Of a DNA stretch of 64,000 bases, positions 52,148 through 61,248 are shown piece by piece. Position numbers and translations under genes: made by a program. Under the pieces are notes generated by a model. The model searched no databases and was not told the DNA's origin. It worked only from the letters and a program-made list of their open reading frames with translations. This DNA comes from Desulforapulum autotrophicum HRM2. GTDB lineage: Bacteria > Desulfobacterota > Desulfobacteria > Desulfobacterales > Desulfobacteraceae. How positions within the stretch are numbered: the first letter of the stretch is position 1; every line of letters begins with the position of its first letter. The DNA lies in NCBI RefSeq assembly GCF_000020365.1, contig NC_012108.1, positions 1,178,001 through 1,242,000 on the forward strand, written 5' to 3'.

Positions 52148-52521
52148 TTGTATACCTTTTTTGGGTCAAATATTTGTTGTTCCATAATTACGGGGTCATC
52201 GCCCTTCACCACTCTTCTGAAAAAGCAGCTTTTGTATCCCAGGTGGCAGGCGGCGCCGCCCTTTTGTTCAACCTTGAGAAGTACGGTATCGTTGTCGCAG
52301 TCAATTCTGATCTCCTTGACAACCTGCACATGGCCCGAGGTTTCTCCTTTTTTCCAGAGGGATTGCCTTGATCTGGAAAAGTAGGTTGCCATGCCTGATT
52401 CAAGGGTTTTGTTCCAGGCAGCTTCATTCATGTAAGCAAGCATGAGTACCTCGCCGGTTTCATGATCCTGGGCAATGGCAGGAATCAGACCGCCTGTTTT
52501 GTTAAAGTCAAGTTCAACCAT
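52144..52521 (-). CDS. hisI: Phosphoribosyl-AMP cyclohydrolase
   Basis: A 125-residue enzyme that opens the adenine ring of phosphoribosyl-AMP in histidine synthesis. Signature blocks are [33 protein letters not shown] (metal Asp) and [12 protein letters not shown] (zinc Cys). It is a single-domain HisI, with no HisE fusion. It is the first gene of the minus-strand operon hisI-hisG-aminotransferase-engB-era-HNH. The other histidine genes are not in the window. Confidence 0.95.
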   Translation of the reverse strand: MVELDFNKTGGLIPAIAQDHETGEVLMLAYMNEAAWNKTLESGMATYFSRSRQSLWKKGETSGHVQVVKEIRIDCDNDTVLLKVEQKGGAACHLGYKSCFFRRVVKGDDPVIMEQQIFDPKKVYK

Positions 52522-52560
52522 TATGGAGGTGCCCCCTTCTAAATTATTTTAAAACTTAGA

Positions 52561-52589
52561 TACTTATCCTTTTATCTGGGGGATGTCAA
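52561..52589 (-). promoter_or_regulatory. Sigma-70 promoter of the hisI operon
   Basis: On the minus strand TTGACA (52589-52584), a 17-base spacer and TAAGTA (52566-52561), about 40 bp before the hisI start. Confidence 0.6.
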
Positions 52590-52686
52590 ACAGTTTTTCA
52601 GTCCAGGCTTGCCTTGAACGGGGTTATCTGTTAATAAGGTGCAGTCTGTAAATGGTACGCATAATTTAAATTATCAACAGGTTGGC

Positions 52687-55083
52687 ATGACAAAAAAGAA
52701 AAGCAAGGCTCAGATTTTAAAGCGCCGGGAAAAGAAAACAGAGAGGGGGGTCGCCTTCACCCTTTTAAAATGGACCCTGGTATTCTTCTGTGGCTCTGGA
52801 ATCATTGCAGCAGCAGGACTCTCAGGACTCTATTTCTATATCAGCCGTGATCTGCCAAAGATCATTTCCCTCAAGGATTATACCCCTCCCATTGTTACCA
52901 GTGTGTTTTCAGACGACGGCAGGAAGATCGGTGAATTTTACAATGAGCGACGGATCGTTATTCCCCTGTCAGAAATGCCCGATAATCTGAAGAATGCCGT
53001 TGTTGCAGCTGAAGATTCAAGGTTCAGGGAGCATCCCGGGATTGATCTGCTCAGTATCTTCAGGGCCTTTGTAAAAAACCTGAAAGCCGGTGCCATTGTC
53101 CAGGGGGGGAGCACCATCACCCAGCAGGTGACCAAATCTTTTTTTCTGACACCGGCCAGGACCTATGAGCGTAAGCTCAAGGAGGCCATTCTTGCCTATC
53201 GCATTGATCAGACCTTTACCAAGGATGAAATCCTCTACCTTTATCTGAATCAAATTTATCTTGGCCATGGGGCCTATGGGGTGGAGGCGGCCAGTGAAAA
53301 CTACTTTGGGAAACATGCACGGGAGATGAACCTTGCCGAGTGTTCCCTGCTTGCCGGTTTGCCCCAGGCCCCGAGTCGCTACTCCCCGTTCCGTAATCCC
53401 GAGCTTGCCCGCCAGCGGCAGATTTATGTGCTCAATCGCATGAAGGCGGATGGTTACATTACTAACCTTGAGGCTACGGACGCCATCAATACTGTTCTTG
53501 ACATTAAACCCAGGAAAAACTGGTTTATTGAACGGGTTCCCTGCTACACAGAGCATGTCAGGCGTTATGTGGAGGAAAAATACGGCAGGGACGTCCTTTA
53601 TACCCAGGGTTTGAAGATTTACACGGCCGTGAACATCGAGTTGCAGAAAATTGCCCGTCAAGAGGTGGTCAAGGGGGTAAGGGAACTTGACCGCCGTCAG
53701 GGGTATCGGGGAGTGGTCAAGCACCTTGCAGGCCTTGAGGTCGAGGCCTTTTGTGCACAAGTGGCCACAACCATGGACGTTGATTCTGTGGAGCCGGGGG
53801 TTGTTTACCAGGCAGTTGTCACGGCAGTGAACGACAGGGAAGCTGTGGTTCGGGTGGGTAACGTCACGGGTGTTATTCCCGCGGAGGATATTACCTGGGC
53901 AAGGCATCCCGACGTGGAGAAGGCCTATTGGGCGGACAAGGTGGATTCGCCGAAAAAGGTGTTTGATACAGGGGATGTCGTGCTGGTTAAAGCTGTTTCA
54001 CCGGGGGAGAAAAAGGCCCTTCGTTTCACCCTGGAGCAGACGCCCCTTGTTGAGGCTGCTCTTTTGAGCATTGAGGCCGAAACCGGTCAGGTCAAGGCCA
54101 TGATCGGGGGCAGGGATTATCTGGACAGCCAGTTCAATCGAGCCATCCAGTCCAGGCGCCAGCCGGGAAGTGCTTTTAAGCCGGTGATCTTTGCCGCAGC
54201 CCTTGACAAGGGGTATACCCCGGCAACCGTCATCATCGACAGCCCCGTTGTCTTTAAGGATCATACCCGTAATTTTGTGTGGAAGCCCCACAACTACAAG
54301 GAGAAGTTCTATGGTCCGACCTTGATGCGTGAGGCCCTGATAAAATCTCGAAATGTGGTCACTGTAAAGATTCTCCAGGACATCGGCATTGATTATGTGA
54401 TTAACTACGCCAGAAAGCTTGGGGTTACGGCCAAAATCAACCGGGATTTGTCAATTTCCCTGGGTTCTTCGGGCATGTCCCTTGTGGAACTTGTCAATGT
54501 TTATTCGGTTTTTTCCAACCTGGGTTACAGGATTGACCCGGTGTTTATTACGCGGATCGAAGACCGGTTCGGCAAGGTGATTGAATCTTCGGAGCTCAAG
54601 CGGGAAAAGATCATGGACATGACCACGGCCTACATGATGACCAGTATGCTGGAGAGCGTTGTAAAGTCGGGGACAGGCTGGCGGGTAAAGGCTTTAGACC
54701 GCCCTGCCGCAGGTAAGACAGGAACGACAAATAATTTACACGATGCCTGGTTCATGGGATATACCCCAAGGTACACCACGGGTGTGTGGGTGGGGTTTGA
54801 CAATGAACGATCCCTTGGAAATGGAGAAACCGGTTCCAGGGCAGCAAGTCCCATCTGGCTGGGATATATGAAAGGAGCCCTTGAGGGGCGTCCGGTTCGT
54901 ACCTTTAATGTTCCCGAGGGCATTGTTTTTGTGAAGATAGATGCAAAGACAGGACTTTTGCCCAGTGGCGCATCCCAGGAGACGCTGTTTGAATGCTTTA
55001 AGGACGGAACCGCTCCCACCATGAAAACACCAGAACCAGGGATAGCAACAGATACCGACGATCTTTACAAATTTGGAATCTGA
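52687..55083 (+). CDS. mrcA: Penicillin-binding protein 1A (bifunctional glycosyltransferase/transpeptidase)
   Basis: A 798-residue peptidoglycan synthase. A single TM helix at 24-50 follows a basic tail. The GT51 domain has catalytic E109 in VAAEDSRF and the QGGSTITQQVTKSFF motif. An OB-like insert lies at about 340-450. The transpeptidase domain has S495 and K498 in GSAFKP, SRN in IKSRNVVT, and KTGTTN. The start ATG 52687 is used; GTG 52639 in frame lacks a ribosome binding site. The gene end overlaps the radical SAM gene end by 19 bp on the other strand. Confidence 0.95.
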   Translation: MTKKKSKAQILKRREKKTERGVAFTLLKWTLVFFCGSGIIAAAGLSGLYFYISRDLPKIISLKDYTPPIVTSVFSDDGRKIGEFYNERRIVIPLSEMPDNLKNAVVAAEDSRFREHPGIDLLSIFRAFVKNLKAGAIVQGGSTITQQVTKSFFLTPARTYERKLKEAILAYRIDQTFTKDEILYLYLNQIYLGHGAYGVEAASENYFGKHAREMNLAECSLLAGLPQAPSRYSPFRNPELARQRQIYVLNRMKADGYITNLEATDAINTVLDIKPRKNWFIERVPCYTEHVRRYVEEKYGRDVLYTQGLKIYTAVNIELQKIARQEVVKGVRELDRRQGYRGVVKHLAGLEVEAFCAQVATTMDVDSVEPGVVYQAVVTAVNDREAVVRVGNVTGVIPAEDITWARHPDVEKAYWADKVDSPKKVFDTGDVVLVKAVSPGEKKALRFTLEQTPLVEAALLSIEAETGQVKAMIGGRDYLDSQFNRAIQSRRQPGSAFKPVIFAAALDKGYTPATVIIDSPVVFKDHTRNFVWKPHNYKEKFYGPTLMREALIKSRNVVTVKILQDIGIDYVINYARKLGVTAKINRDLSISLGSSGMSLVELVNVYSVFSNLGYRIDPVFITRIEDRFGKVIESSELKREKIMDMTTAYMMTSMLESVVKSGTGWRVKALDRPAAGKTGTTNNLHDAWFMGYTPRYTTGVWVGFDNERSLGNGETGSRAASPIWLGYMKGALEGRPVRTFNVPEGIVFVKIDAKTGLLPSGASQETLFECFKDGTAPTMKTPEPGIATDTDDLYKFGI

Positions 55084-56144
55084 GGGCTACACCGTCCGGG
55101 ACGATTCACAACAAGTCGACCAGGGGTAACCAGAGGGTCTGCCGCTATTTCTATTTCGGCCTTGGTGTAGCGGGCCCTGAGGATTTTCAGGTTATGGTTT
55201 TTGTCGCCCCTGAGTTGTGATTCTGTAACCGGATGGACCTTGAGGATGATGGTGCTTTTTTCGGTGGGGCCGTGTTTTAAGTCTGTGATCTGGTCGAGCA
55301 TTTCAATGGCACGGTTGAGCATGCGTCTGGAAAAGACCAGATGGCCAAAGGCCGGGTGCCATGGACCGGCCACCATTACATCGCTGTCCTGGAGAAGATC
55401 CGATGTCTGGAGTCCCATGCGGATTACGGGAATTTTTTTGTCCTCAAAGATTTCATGGAGGAACGCCACAAGGGTTACGCAATCGTCAAGGGCCATGGGG
55501 GTGTACTCGCCCCGGGCGTACCAATGGTGAACAAGGCTGTTCTTCAGCACCAGGAGGGGATAGATCCGTACAAAGGCAGGTTTAAGATCAGCGATTACCC
55601 TGGCCGTTTCAATGGCCTTATCAGGGGTGTCGCCGGGAAGGCCGACCATCATCTGCATTCCTTTGTTAATCTTGTAATCGTCAAGGAGCTTTGCCGCCCT
55701 TATGGTGTCCTGGGCAGTGTGCCCCCTGTTCGCCTTTAAAAGCACCTGGTCATCCATGGACTGAACCCCTATCTCCACTGTGTCAAGGGTGAATTGACTT
55801 GCCATGTCCAGGCTCTGTTCATGGATAGTGTCCGGTCGGGTTGAGCAGCGGACGGAGTGGATTTTTTTTTCAAGGATCAGCTGCTGTGTGATCTGGAGCA
55901 GGGTCCTTGTTTCATGAGGGGTAAGCCCTAAAAAATTTCCACCGAAAAAGGCAAGCTCTACTGAACGCCTGTCTCCCCTGTATCCAAGCCAGGTCTCAAC
56001 CTGTTGGCGTATCTGCGTTTCATGGGGCAGTGCTCGTCGTTCACTTGTGATGATCGACTGATCGCAGAAGGCACATTTATGGGGGCATCCCTGGTGGGGA
56101 ATAAAGATGGGAACGACAAGGGGCTTTGCTGTCGGCATGAACAT
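55065..56144 (-). CDS. Radical SAM protein, Elp3-like
   Basis: A 359-residue radical SAM enzyme. The cluster motif is GCPHKCAFCD (C20, C24, C27), followed by FFGGNFLGL (GGE-like motif), the STRPDTI strand, and VEIGVQSMDDQVLLKANRGH, which resembles Elp3/HemN-like oxidoreductases. The C-terminus has LQTSDLLQD and a basic TPGRLVVNRPGR tail. It lacks the GNAT domain of Elp3, so it is not a complete tRNA elongator enzyme. Start ATG 56144 lies 3 bp after the PHP-RNase III stop, so the two are probably co-translated. Confidence 0.85.
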   Translation of the reverse strand: MFMPTAKPLVVPIFIPHQGCPHKCAFCDQSIITSERRALPHETQIRQQVETWLGYRGDRRSVELAFFGGNFLGLTPHETRTLLQITQQLILEKKIHSVRCSTRPDTIHEQSLDMASQFTLDTVEIGVQSMDDQVLLKANRGHTAQDTIRAAKLLDDYKINKGMQMMVGLPGDTPDKAIETARVIADLKPAFVRIYPLLVLKNSLVHHWYARGEYTPMALDDCVTLVAFLHEIFEDKKIPVIRMGLQTSDLLQDSDVMVAGPWHPAFGHLVFSRRMLNRAIEMLDQITDLKHGPTEKSTIILKVHPVTESQLRGDKNHNLKILRARYTKAEIEIAADPLVTPGRLVVNRPGRCSPQIPNL

Positions 56145-56147
56145 GCC

Positions 56148-57710
56148 TTATCGGCTCAGTTTTTTAAGACTTTTCAGGGCATTCTGGGCCGCATGCTGTT
56201 CGGCCGCCTTTTTGCTCTTTCCAGATCCCATGGATTCAATGTCGCACGCCTTCACGCAAATGGAAAAGGTTTTATCATGGTCGGGTCCAAATTCTCTGTG
56301 GATGGTGTAACAGGGAGGCGTGTTGCCTTTTTCCTGGACAAACTCCTGAAGCATACTCTTGAAATCTTCGATTTCCGGTGCCGAGTTGATCAGTTTGATC
56401 TGGGAGATGAACTGCTCTTTTACAAGGGCACAGGTTTGCTTGAACCCGCAGTCAAGATAGATGGCTGCCATGACAGCCTCAAAGGCATCGGCAAGAATCG
56501 AATTTTTCTCAGAACCCCTGGAGAGTCTTTCTCCTTTTCCCAGCCGAATAAAGCGACCAAGATCAATCTGGCGCGCCATGGACGCAAGGGCCGGCTCGCT
56601 TACCAGTGCAGCCCTTGCCTTTGAAAGGCTTCCCTCGTTCATTCCAGGGTGCTCCTCCATGAGGATCTGGCCGATGGTGAGCCCCAGGACGGCATCGCCC
56701 ATGAATTCAAGGCGCTGGTTGTCGGGAACCTGATTTGCCTGGAGTTCGTTGACATAGGAGCTGTGGCGCAGGGCGTTTTCCAGAAGCTCCCTGTTGGCGA
56801 ATGTGTGGCCAAGGTTTTTTTCAAGTATTTCAAGTCTGGGGTTGGCATCCTGCAGGGCTTCTACTTCCCTGGCCAGGGTACGATAGATGTCGTCGGCAAC
56901 GTAAAGGTTGCCTTTCCCCTGGCCCATGGTGGTTCCCTGTTTCATGGCACCGTGGAAGTCTGAACCGCCTGTGGGAAAAAGGTTCTTTTGGGTGGCAAGG
57001 GTGGCAAAATAGTCTGTCTGTTTTTCTGAATGGTCCGTGTAGTATACCTCAATGCCCCTCAGTCCCATGTCTGCAAGTGCCGTGATAAGGGGTTTAACGG
57101 ATCTGTTTTCACCTGGGTCGATCAGACCTGGATGGGCAAGTACAGGAAGTCCTCCAGCCCCGAGAATCAGGTCGATGGCCGCCTGGCAGCTTAACCGTTC
57201 CTTGTCCACATGGGCGGGTTTGCCTTTGGCAAGGAATCGGTCAAAAGCCTGGTCAAACGAGTCGACAAATCCTTTTTTGACCATGGCCTGGGCAATGTGG
57301 GGGCGACCTGTCTGCCCCGGACCGCTGATCTGCTCTACCTCTTCAAGGGTAAGTTCGAACCCGAGCTGGTTAAGTCGCTGGATGATTTTCGGATTTCGGT
57401 TGGCCCTTGCCTTTTTGAGTTGTTCGAGTGTCTGGATGAGGGTTCTGTCGTAGATGCTTATGCCGTACCCCAGGATATGAAGACTGCCGTTGATTTCAAA
57501 CCCCGGCGGTGGTGTGGCGCTTATCTCGATACCGGTTATCAACTCAAGGGTTTGGGGAACCCCCGCTTCAATGATCTCACGAACACCGTCGGTGGTGTCG
57601 TGGTCTGTTATTGCAATGGCGTTGATGGCTGAATCTACTGCTGTTTTTACTATCTCCAGGGGAGAAAGGGTGCCGTCTGATGCAGTTGAGTGGATGTGAA
57701 GATCTATCAA
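56148..57710 (-). CDS. rnc: Fusion of a PHP phosphoesterase (RNase AM-like) with ribonuclease III
   Basis: A single 520-residue frame. Residues 1-285 are a PHP phosphoesterase: H5/H7 (DLHIHS), D37/H38 (TDHDTT), E62, H78, H193 (LAHPGL), and D251/H253 (GSDFHG). This is the fold of RNase AM/TrpH, which trims 5' ends of rRNA. Residues 290-520 are a complete RNase III: E335 and D339 in QRLEFMGDAVLG, D408 and E411 in ILADAFEAV, with A. aeolicus-like spacing, then a dsRBD (447-519, AAEQHAAQNALKSL). No separate rnc is seen here. The DksA-type gene lies 13 bp upstream in the transcript. Confidence 0.85.
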   Translation of the reverse strand: MIDLHIHSTASDGTLSPLEIVKTAVDSAINAIAITDHDTTDGVREIIEAGVPQTLELITGIEISATPPPGFEINGSLHILGYGISIYDRTLIQTLEQLKKARANRNPKIIQRLNQLGFELTLEEVEQISGPGQTGRPHIAQAMVKKGFVDSFDQAFDRFLAKGKPAHVDKERLSCQAAIDLILGAGGLPVLAHPGLIDPGENRSVKPLITALADMGLRGIEVYYTDHSEKQTDYFATLATQKNLFPTGGSDFHGAMKQGTTMGQGKGNLYVADDIYRTLAREVEALQDANPRLEILEKNLGHTFANRELLENALRHSSYVNELQANQVPDNQRLEFMGDAVLGLTIGQILMEEHPGMNEGSLSKARAALVSEPALASMARQIDLGRFIRLGKGERLSRGSEKNSILADAFEAVMAAIYLDCGFKQTCALVKEQFISQIKLINSAPEIEDFKSMLQEFVQEKGNTPPCYTIHREFGPDHDKTFSICVKACDIESMGSGKSKKAAEQHAAQNALKSLKKLSR

Positions 57711-57723
57711 TTAACAGTTCCTG

Positions 57724-58086
57724 TTAAATGCCGAGGGCTTTTTCAAGGACTTCTTCCCTTGTTTTACAATCGATGCACTGGGTTGTGACGGGTCTTGCCT
57801 TGAGTCTTGCAATGGAGATGTCTTCCCCGCAGGTTTCGCACATACCAAATGTCCCGTCTTCAATTCGTTTCAAAGCTTTCTTTACTTTTTTGATCAGTTT
57901 GTGCTCCCTGTCTCTTATCCTGAGCTCAAAGTTCCGGTTGGCCTCATGGGATGCCCTGTCCGTGGGATCGGCGAAGTTTTCTTTGGGAACGGTCATACCG
58001 GTTACCGTATCGTCGGCATGGGAAAGCAGGTCGTTGAGTCGGTCAGCCAAAAGATTCTTAAAAAAAATAAGGTCGTTGTCTTTCAT
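57724..58086 (-). CDS. DksA/TraR-family zinc-finger protein
   Basis: A 120-residue DksA-like protein. The coiled-coil tip has the DPTDRA acidic motif, and the zinc finger is MCETCGEDISIARLKARPVTTQCIDC (Cys four times). It works with ppGpp at RNA polymerase's secondary channel to control rRNA and amino acid genes. The shorter N-terminus is normal for the family. It is the first gene before the PHP-RNase III fusion gene. Confidence 0.9.
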   Translation of the reverse strand: MKDNDLIFFKNLLADRLNDLLSHADDTVTGMTVPKENFADPTDRASHEANRNFELRIRDREHKLIKKVKKALKRIEDGTFGMCETCGEDISIARLKARPVTTQCIDCKTREEVLEKALGI

Positions 58087-58217
58087 TTTTTTGTCCTTTG
58101 CTTAGGCGTTTTTTCGCTGATCAAACTAAGCCAGTTGAATTCAATTTGTTCAAATCTCTGGTCAAGTTTTAAATTGATATTTATACGCCGAAAGATTTTG
58201 TATGTAAAGCGTTAAAA

Positions 58218-59504
58218 TCATCGGTCGTTATCTTCAAACCCAGGGTCCAGGTTGAAAAGATGCCGGGCTACACTCAAATAATGGGCGTCGTTTCTGTGTT
58301 CCCCCGTATTTTTTAAAAAGAGGATGGGGTCGTGCATAATTTTGCGTGCCACAGATCTTGTCAGTCGTTTTATTGCATCGATCTGTTCCGGTGCAAGTGG
58401 ACCCAGTTTTGTGATGGTCTTCTCCGCTTCTTTGTCTGCAATGGATTCAAGTTTTCGTTTCAGATCCTTGATGGTGGGCACAACTGCAAGGCTGTCGAGC
58501 CACCAACGAAATTTAACCACTGCCTCTTCCACCAGTCTCTCTCCCTTGACCGCCTCCCGGGATCTCTCTTCGAGGTTGTCGTTGACAAGGTTCTGGAGGT
58601 CGTCAATGTCGTAGAGGTAGGCGTTGTTGATCTGGTTGATGCCGGGATCAAGGTCCCTTGGAACGGCAATGTCGATGCAAAAGAGGGGGCGGTTTTTCCG
58701 CTGGGCCATGGCTTTTTTTACCTGCTGTTTTGTCAGGACATGCTGGGTTGCACCGGTGGAGCTGATGATGATATCCACATCACACAGAAAGGTTTCCATC
58801 TCTTCGAATTTAATGGCCTGCCCCTGGAACCTCTGGGCCAGACAGACTGCATTGGCAAAGGTTCTGTTTGCCACGATTATCTGTTTCACCCCGTTTGAAA
58901 TAAGGTGCTCCACGGCAAGCTCGGCCATCTCTCCTGCGCCCATGAGCATGACGCTTCTCCGGTCAAGGTCGCTGAAAATCTTGTTGGCAAGCTCGACTGC
59001 GGCGTAGCTTATGGAAACGGCATTGTCGCCTATGCCTGTCTCTTTTCTCACCCGTTTAGCAACGCTGAACGCCTTGTGCATGAGGCGGTTGAGGATGGTG
59101 CCTGAGGCCTTGTTGGCAATGGCTTTTCTATAGGCTTTTTTGATTTGACCCAGGATCTGGGGTTCCCCCACTATCATGGAATCAAGGCTTGCTGCTACCC
59201 TGAAAAGGTGTTTTACCGCATCGTCGTTCCGGTATGTGTAAAGGGAAGGCTCAAACTCCTGGATGGGCAATGCCTTATAATCGGATAGAAACTGGACAAC
59301 CTGGTCTGTGGCTGTTTCGTTCCCGGGGACAAAAAGAATTTCCATGCGGTTGCAGGTGGAGAAAATCAGGGCCTCTTTGACCGGCACCGTTGCCAGGAGC
59401 GTTTCAAGGGCGTCCAGGGTCTGTTCTGGTGGAAAGGAGAGACATTCCCTGAGGGAGACAGGTGCTGTTTTGTGGTTCAGTCCAATGAGAATGATTTCTG
59501 GCAT
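58218..59504 (-). CDS. hemA: Glutamyl-tRNA reductase
   Basis: A 428-residue enzyme that reduces glutamyl-tRNA to glutamate-1-semialdehyde, the first step of haem and sirohaem synthesis. Marks are IGLNHKTAPVSLRE, the active-site Cys in FSTCNRMEILF, and the NADPH motif VMLMGAGEMAEL. Start ATG 59504 lies behind AGGAA; the longer frame from 59534 is not needed. Repeat family 2 copy A fills the gap to the ccsA gene. Confidence 0.95.
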   Translation of the reverse strand: MPEIILIGLNHKTAPVSLRECLSFPPEQTLDALETLLATVPVKEALIFSTCNRMEILFVPGNETATDQVVQFLSDYKALPIQEFEPSLYTYRNDDAVKHLFRVAASLDSMIVGEPQILGQIKKAYRKAIANKASGTILNRLMHKAFSVAKRVRKETGIGDNAVSISYAAVELANKIFSDLDRRSVMLMGAGEMAELAVEHLISNGVKQIIVANRTFANAVCLAQRFQGQAIKFEEMETFLCDVDIIISSTGATQHVLTKQQVKKAMAQRKNRPLFCIDIAVPRDLDPGINQINNAYLYDIDDLQNLVNDNLEERSREAVKGERLVEEAVVKFRWWLDSLAVVPTIKDLKRKLESIADKEAEKTITKLGPLAPEQIDAIKRLTRSVARKIMHDPILFLKNTGEHRNDAHYLSVARHLFNLDPGFEDNDR

Positions 59505-59516
59505 TGTGTTCCTAAT

Positions 59517-59610
59517 TTTATATGAAACTTCCATCGAAGCATTGCAAACAGAGGTGTTTCATTGTTTTTTGTGGCCAGAGCAGATACCACGCTCCGGTCA
59601 TGTCGGTTAT
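59517..59610 (-). repeat. Dispersed repeat family 2, copy A
   Basis: A 94-bp element between ccsA and hemA that, on the minus strand, begins at the ccsA stop codon. It contains a hairpin with arms near 59573-59597 (TGGCC/GGTCA side), loop GTGGTAT on the minus strand, and a TGAAAC/GTTTCA stem. About three quarters of its bases match 62585-62679 by eye. Confidence 0.55.
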
Positions 59611-60443
59611 TTGGTGAAAATCTGGTGGTGACCACCGATCAATAGGTTTACGCCAAGAAAGGTAAAGACAAGAACGGCAAATCCCACAATGGTCATGATG
59701 GCCGATCGTCTTCCCTGCCACCCGGATGTGAGCCGGCCGTGGAGAATGGCTGCATACACAAGCCAGGCCACGGCAGACCAGATTTCCTTGGGGTCCCAAT
59801 CCCAGAATCGGCCCCACACCGACTTGGCGTAGACCAGTCCCATTATAAGCCCCATGGTGAGCATGGTGAACCCTGTGATCAGGCATGAGTAACTGGTGGA
59901 ATCCAGCAGGTCCAGGGAGGGTAGTCGTTTGTAGAAAAATCCACGTCGTTTGAGCTTGATGGCCCTTTCCTGGACAAGATAGAGAAGGGCTGCGCCACAG
60001 GCAAGGGCAAGGGCTGCCTCACCGGTAAAAATCAACAGGATGTGGGAGATGAGCCAGAACCCCCTGAGGATTGAATCTGCCTCAGGCTTGACCTCAGGGC
60101 TGAAAAGGGCTGCAATCATCATGGTGAGAACCAGGGGGGTTGTGAAGATGCCGAGGATTTTGAGGTTGAACCTGAATCTGAGCACAATAAACGAAAGCGC
60201 AAGTGCAAGGGCTGCAATGGACAGGTTCTGGTGAAGGTCATAAACGGGCAGGGTGCCCATGATAAAGGTGGCAAGGCCTATTGCCAGGACGTGGAAGAGA
60301 GCACCGGAACAGACCAGCCCGAAGGCGGTGTGCTGGAATCGGTCTTTCTGGATAAAGAGATAGAGGATGTAACCCGTTGCGCTCAAAAAATAGGCCCCTG
60401 TTGCAATGAAGAGCAAAACTTTTTGGCAGATGTTAAGTGTCAT
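59607..60443 (-). CDS. ccsA: Cytochrome c biogenesis protein CcsA (HemX/ResC-like)
   Basis: A 278-residue membrane protein with about eight helices. The haem-handling tryptophan-rich motif WGRFWDWDPKEIWSAVAW is in the position expected for CcsA; conserved His include H51, H71 and those in VYAAILHG. It delivers haem for c-type cytochrome assembly or, as HemX, tunes HemA. The sirC, ccsA, hemA order is typical of sulfate reducers. Its ATG overlaps the stop of sirC by four bases. Confidence 0.9.
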   Translation of the reverse strand: MTLNICQKVLLFIATGAYFLSATGYILYLFIQKDRFQHTAFGLVCSGALFHVLAIGLATFIMGTLPVYDLHQNLSIAALALALSFIVLRFRFNLKILGIFTTPLVLTMMIAALFSPEVKPEADSILRGFWLISHILLIFTGEAALALACGAALLYLVQERAIKLKRRGFFYKRLPSLDLLDSTSYSCLITGFTMLTMGLIMGLVYAKSVWGRFWDWDPKEIWSAVAWLVYAAILHGRLTSGWQGRRSAIMTIVGFAVLVFTFLGVNLLIGGHHQIFTK

Positions 60444-61105
60444 TTGTTTTTTTCCTGGAAAAGAGTTTCAACCCCGTGTCGGTTGCCAAGGATATCCACG
60501 ACCAAACGCTCGATTGCCTCCTGGTCATTTTCCCTCATGCGATCGAGCAGTTGGCTGTCAATCAGCTGTTTGAATATCTTTTTGTGGCTGCCCGGGGCGT
60601 GTTCCCGGGCAAGGAGGTTCTGCCTGATTTTGCCCATCAGGGAGAGAAATCGTTCATATTCAGGGCCAAACCGGCCTTCAAGCTGGTGTTTGATTTTTTT
60701 TGCAAAGGCCGGACTATTGCCCGAAGTGGACACGGCAATGGTGAGATCTCCTCTTTTCACAACGGCTGGCACAATGAAATCGCTCAGTTCCGGCAGGTCT
60801 GCCCCGTTGAAAAGAATCCCCGCCTGTCTGGCCTGCTTGCCGATGGTCTTGTTGAGTTGCCTGTTGTCGGTTGCGCCGACCACGAGAAACATTCCCTTGA
60901 GATCCTGAGGAAGGTACTCCCTTTTGACAAGTTCAACCGTGGAAACCAGGTGGTTCCAGAGGGTTTCATCAAAACAGGGACTCACCACCTTGACCCTGGC
61001 CCGGCAACGGGCAAGGGTTTCTGCCTTTCTGGCCCCCACCCTGCCACCGCCCACAACAAGGCAGTTTCGATCTTGAATGTTCAGGCCCACTGGGTAATAT
61101 TTCAT
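60440..61105 (-). CDS. Precorrin-2 dehydrogenase / sirohydrochlorin ferrochelatase-like (CysG N-terminal type)
   Basis: A 221-residue protein with the NAD-binding motif CLVVGGGRVGARKAETL, FLVVGATDNRQLNK and the TIAVSTSGNSPAFAKKIK block of Met8/CysG N-terminal domains. It oxidises precorrin-2 and may insert iron for sirohaem, which a sulfate reducer needs for dissimilatory sulfite reductase. First gene of the sirC-ccsA-hemA transcript. Confidence 0.93.
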   Translation of the reverse strand: MKYYPVGLNIQDRNCLVVGGGRVGARKAETLARCRARVKVVSPCFDETLWNHLVSTVELVKREYLPQDLKGMFLVVGATDNRQLNKTIGKQARQAGILFNGADLPELSDFIVPAVVKRGDLTIAVSTSGNSPAFAKKIKHQLEGRFGPEYERFLSLMGKIRQNLLAREHAPGSHKKIFKQLIDSQLLDRMRENDQEAIERLVVDILGNRHGVETLFQEKNK

Positions 61106-61248
61106 CTGTTAGAGTCCAATAATTCCTTGTTTGCAAAAAAAAGGTATTATATGTAAAGATGATTATTTTATCAATATCTACTTTTTTATGGTCCTGATTG
61201 ATGGATCTGACCCCCAATATAAAATGGGGACAAAGGGGAGGCGTTAAA

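Noticed and set aside
53017-53907. 296-codon minus-strand frame
   Set aside because: Lies wholly opposite the PBP1A gene; its Pro/His-rich translation is typical of antisense reading of that gene.
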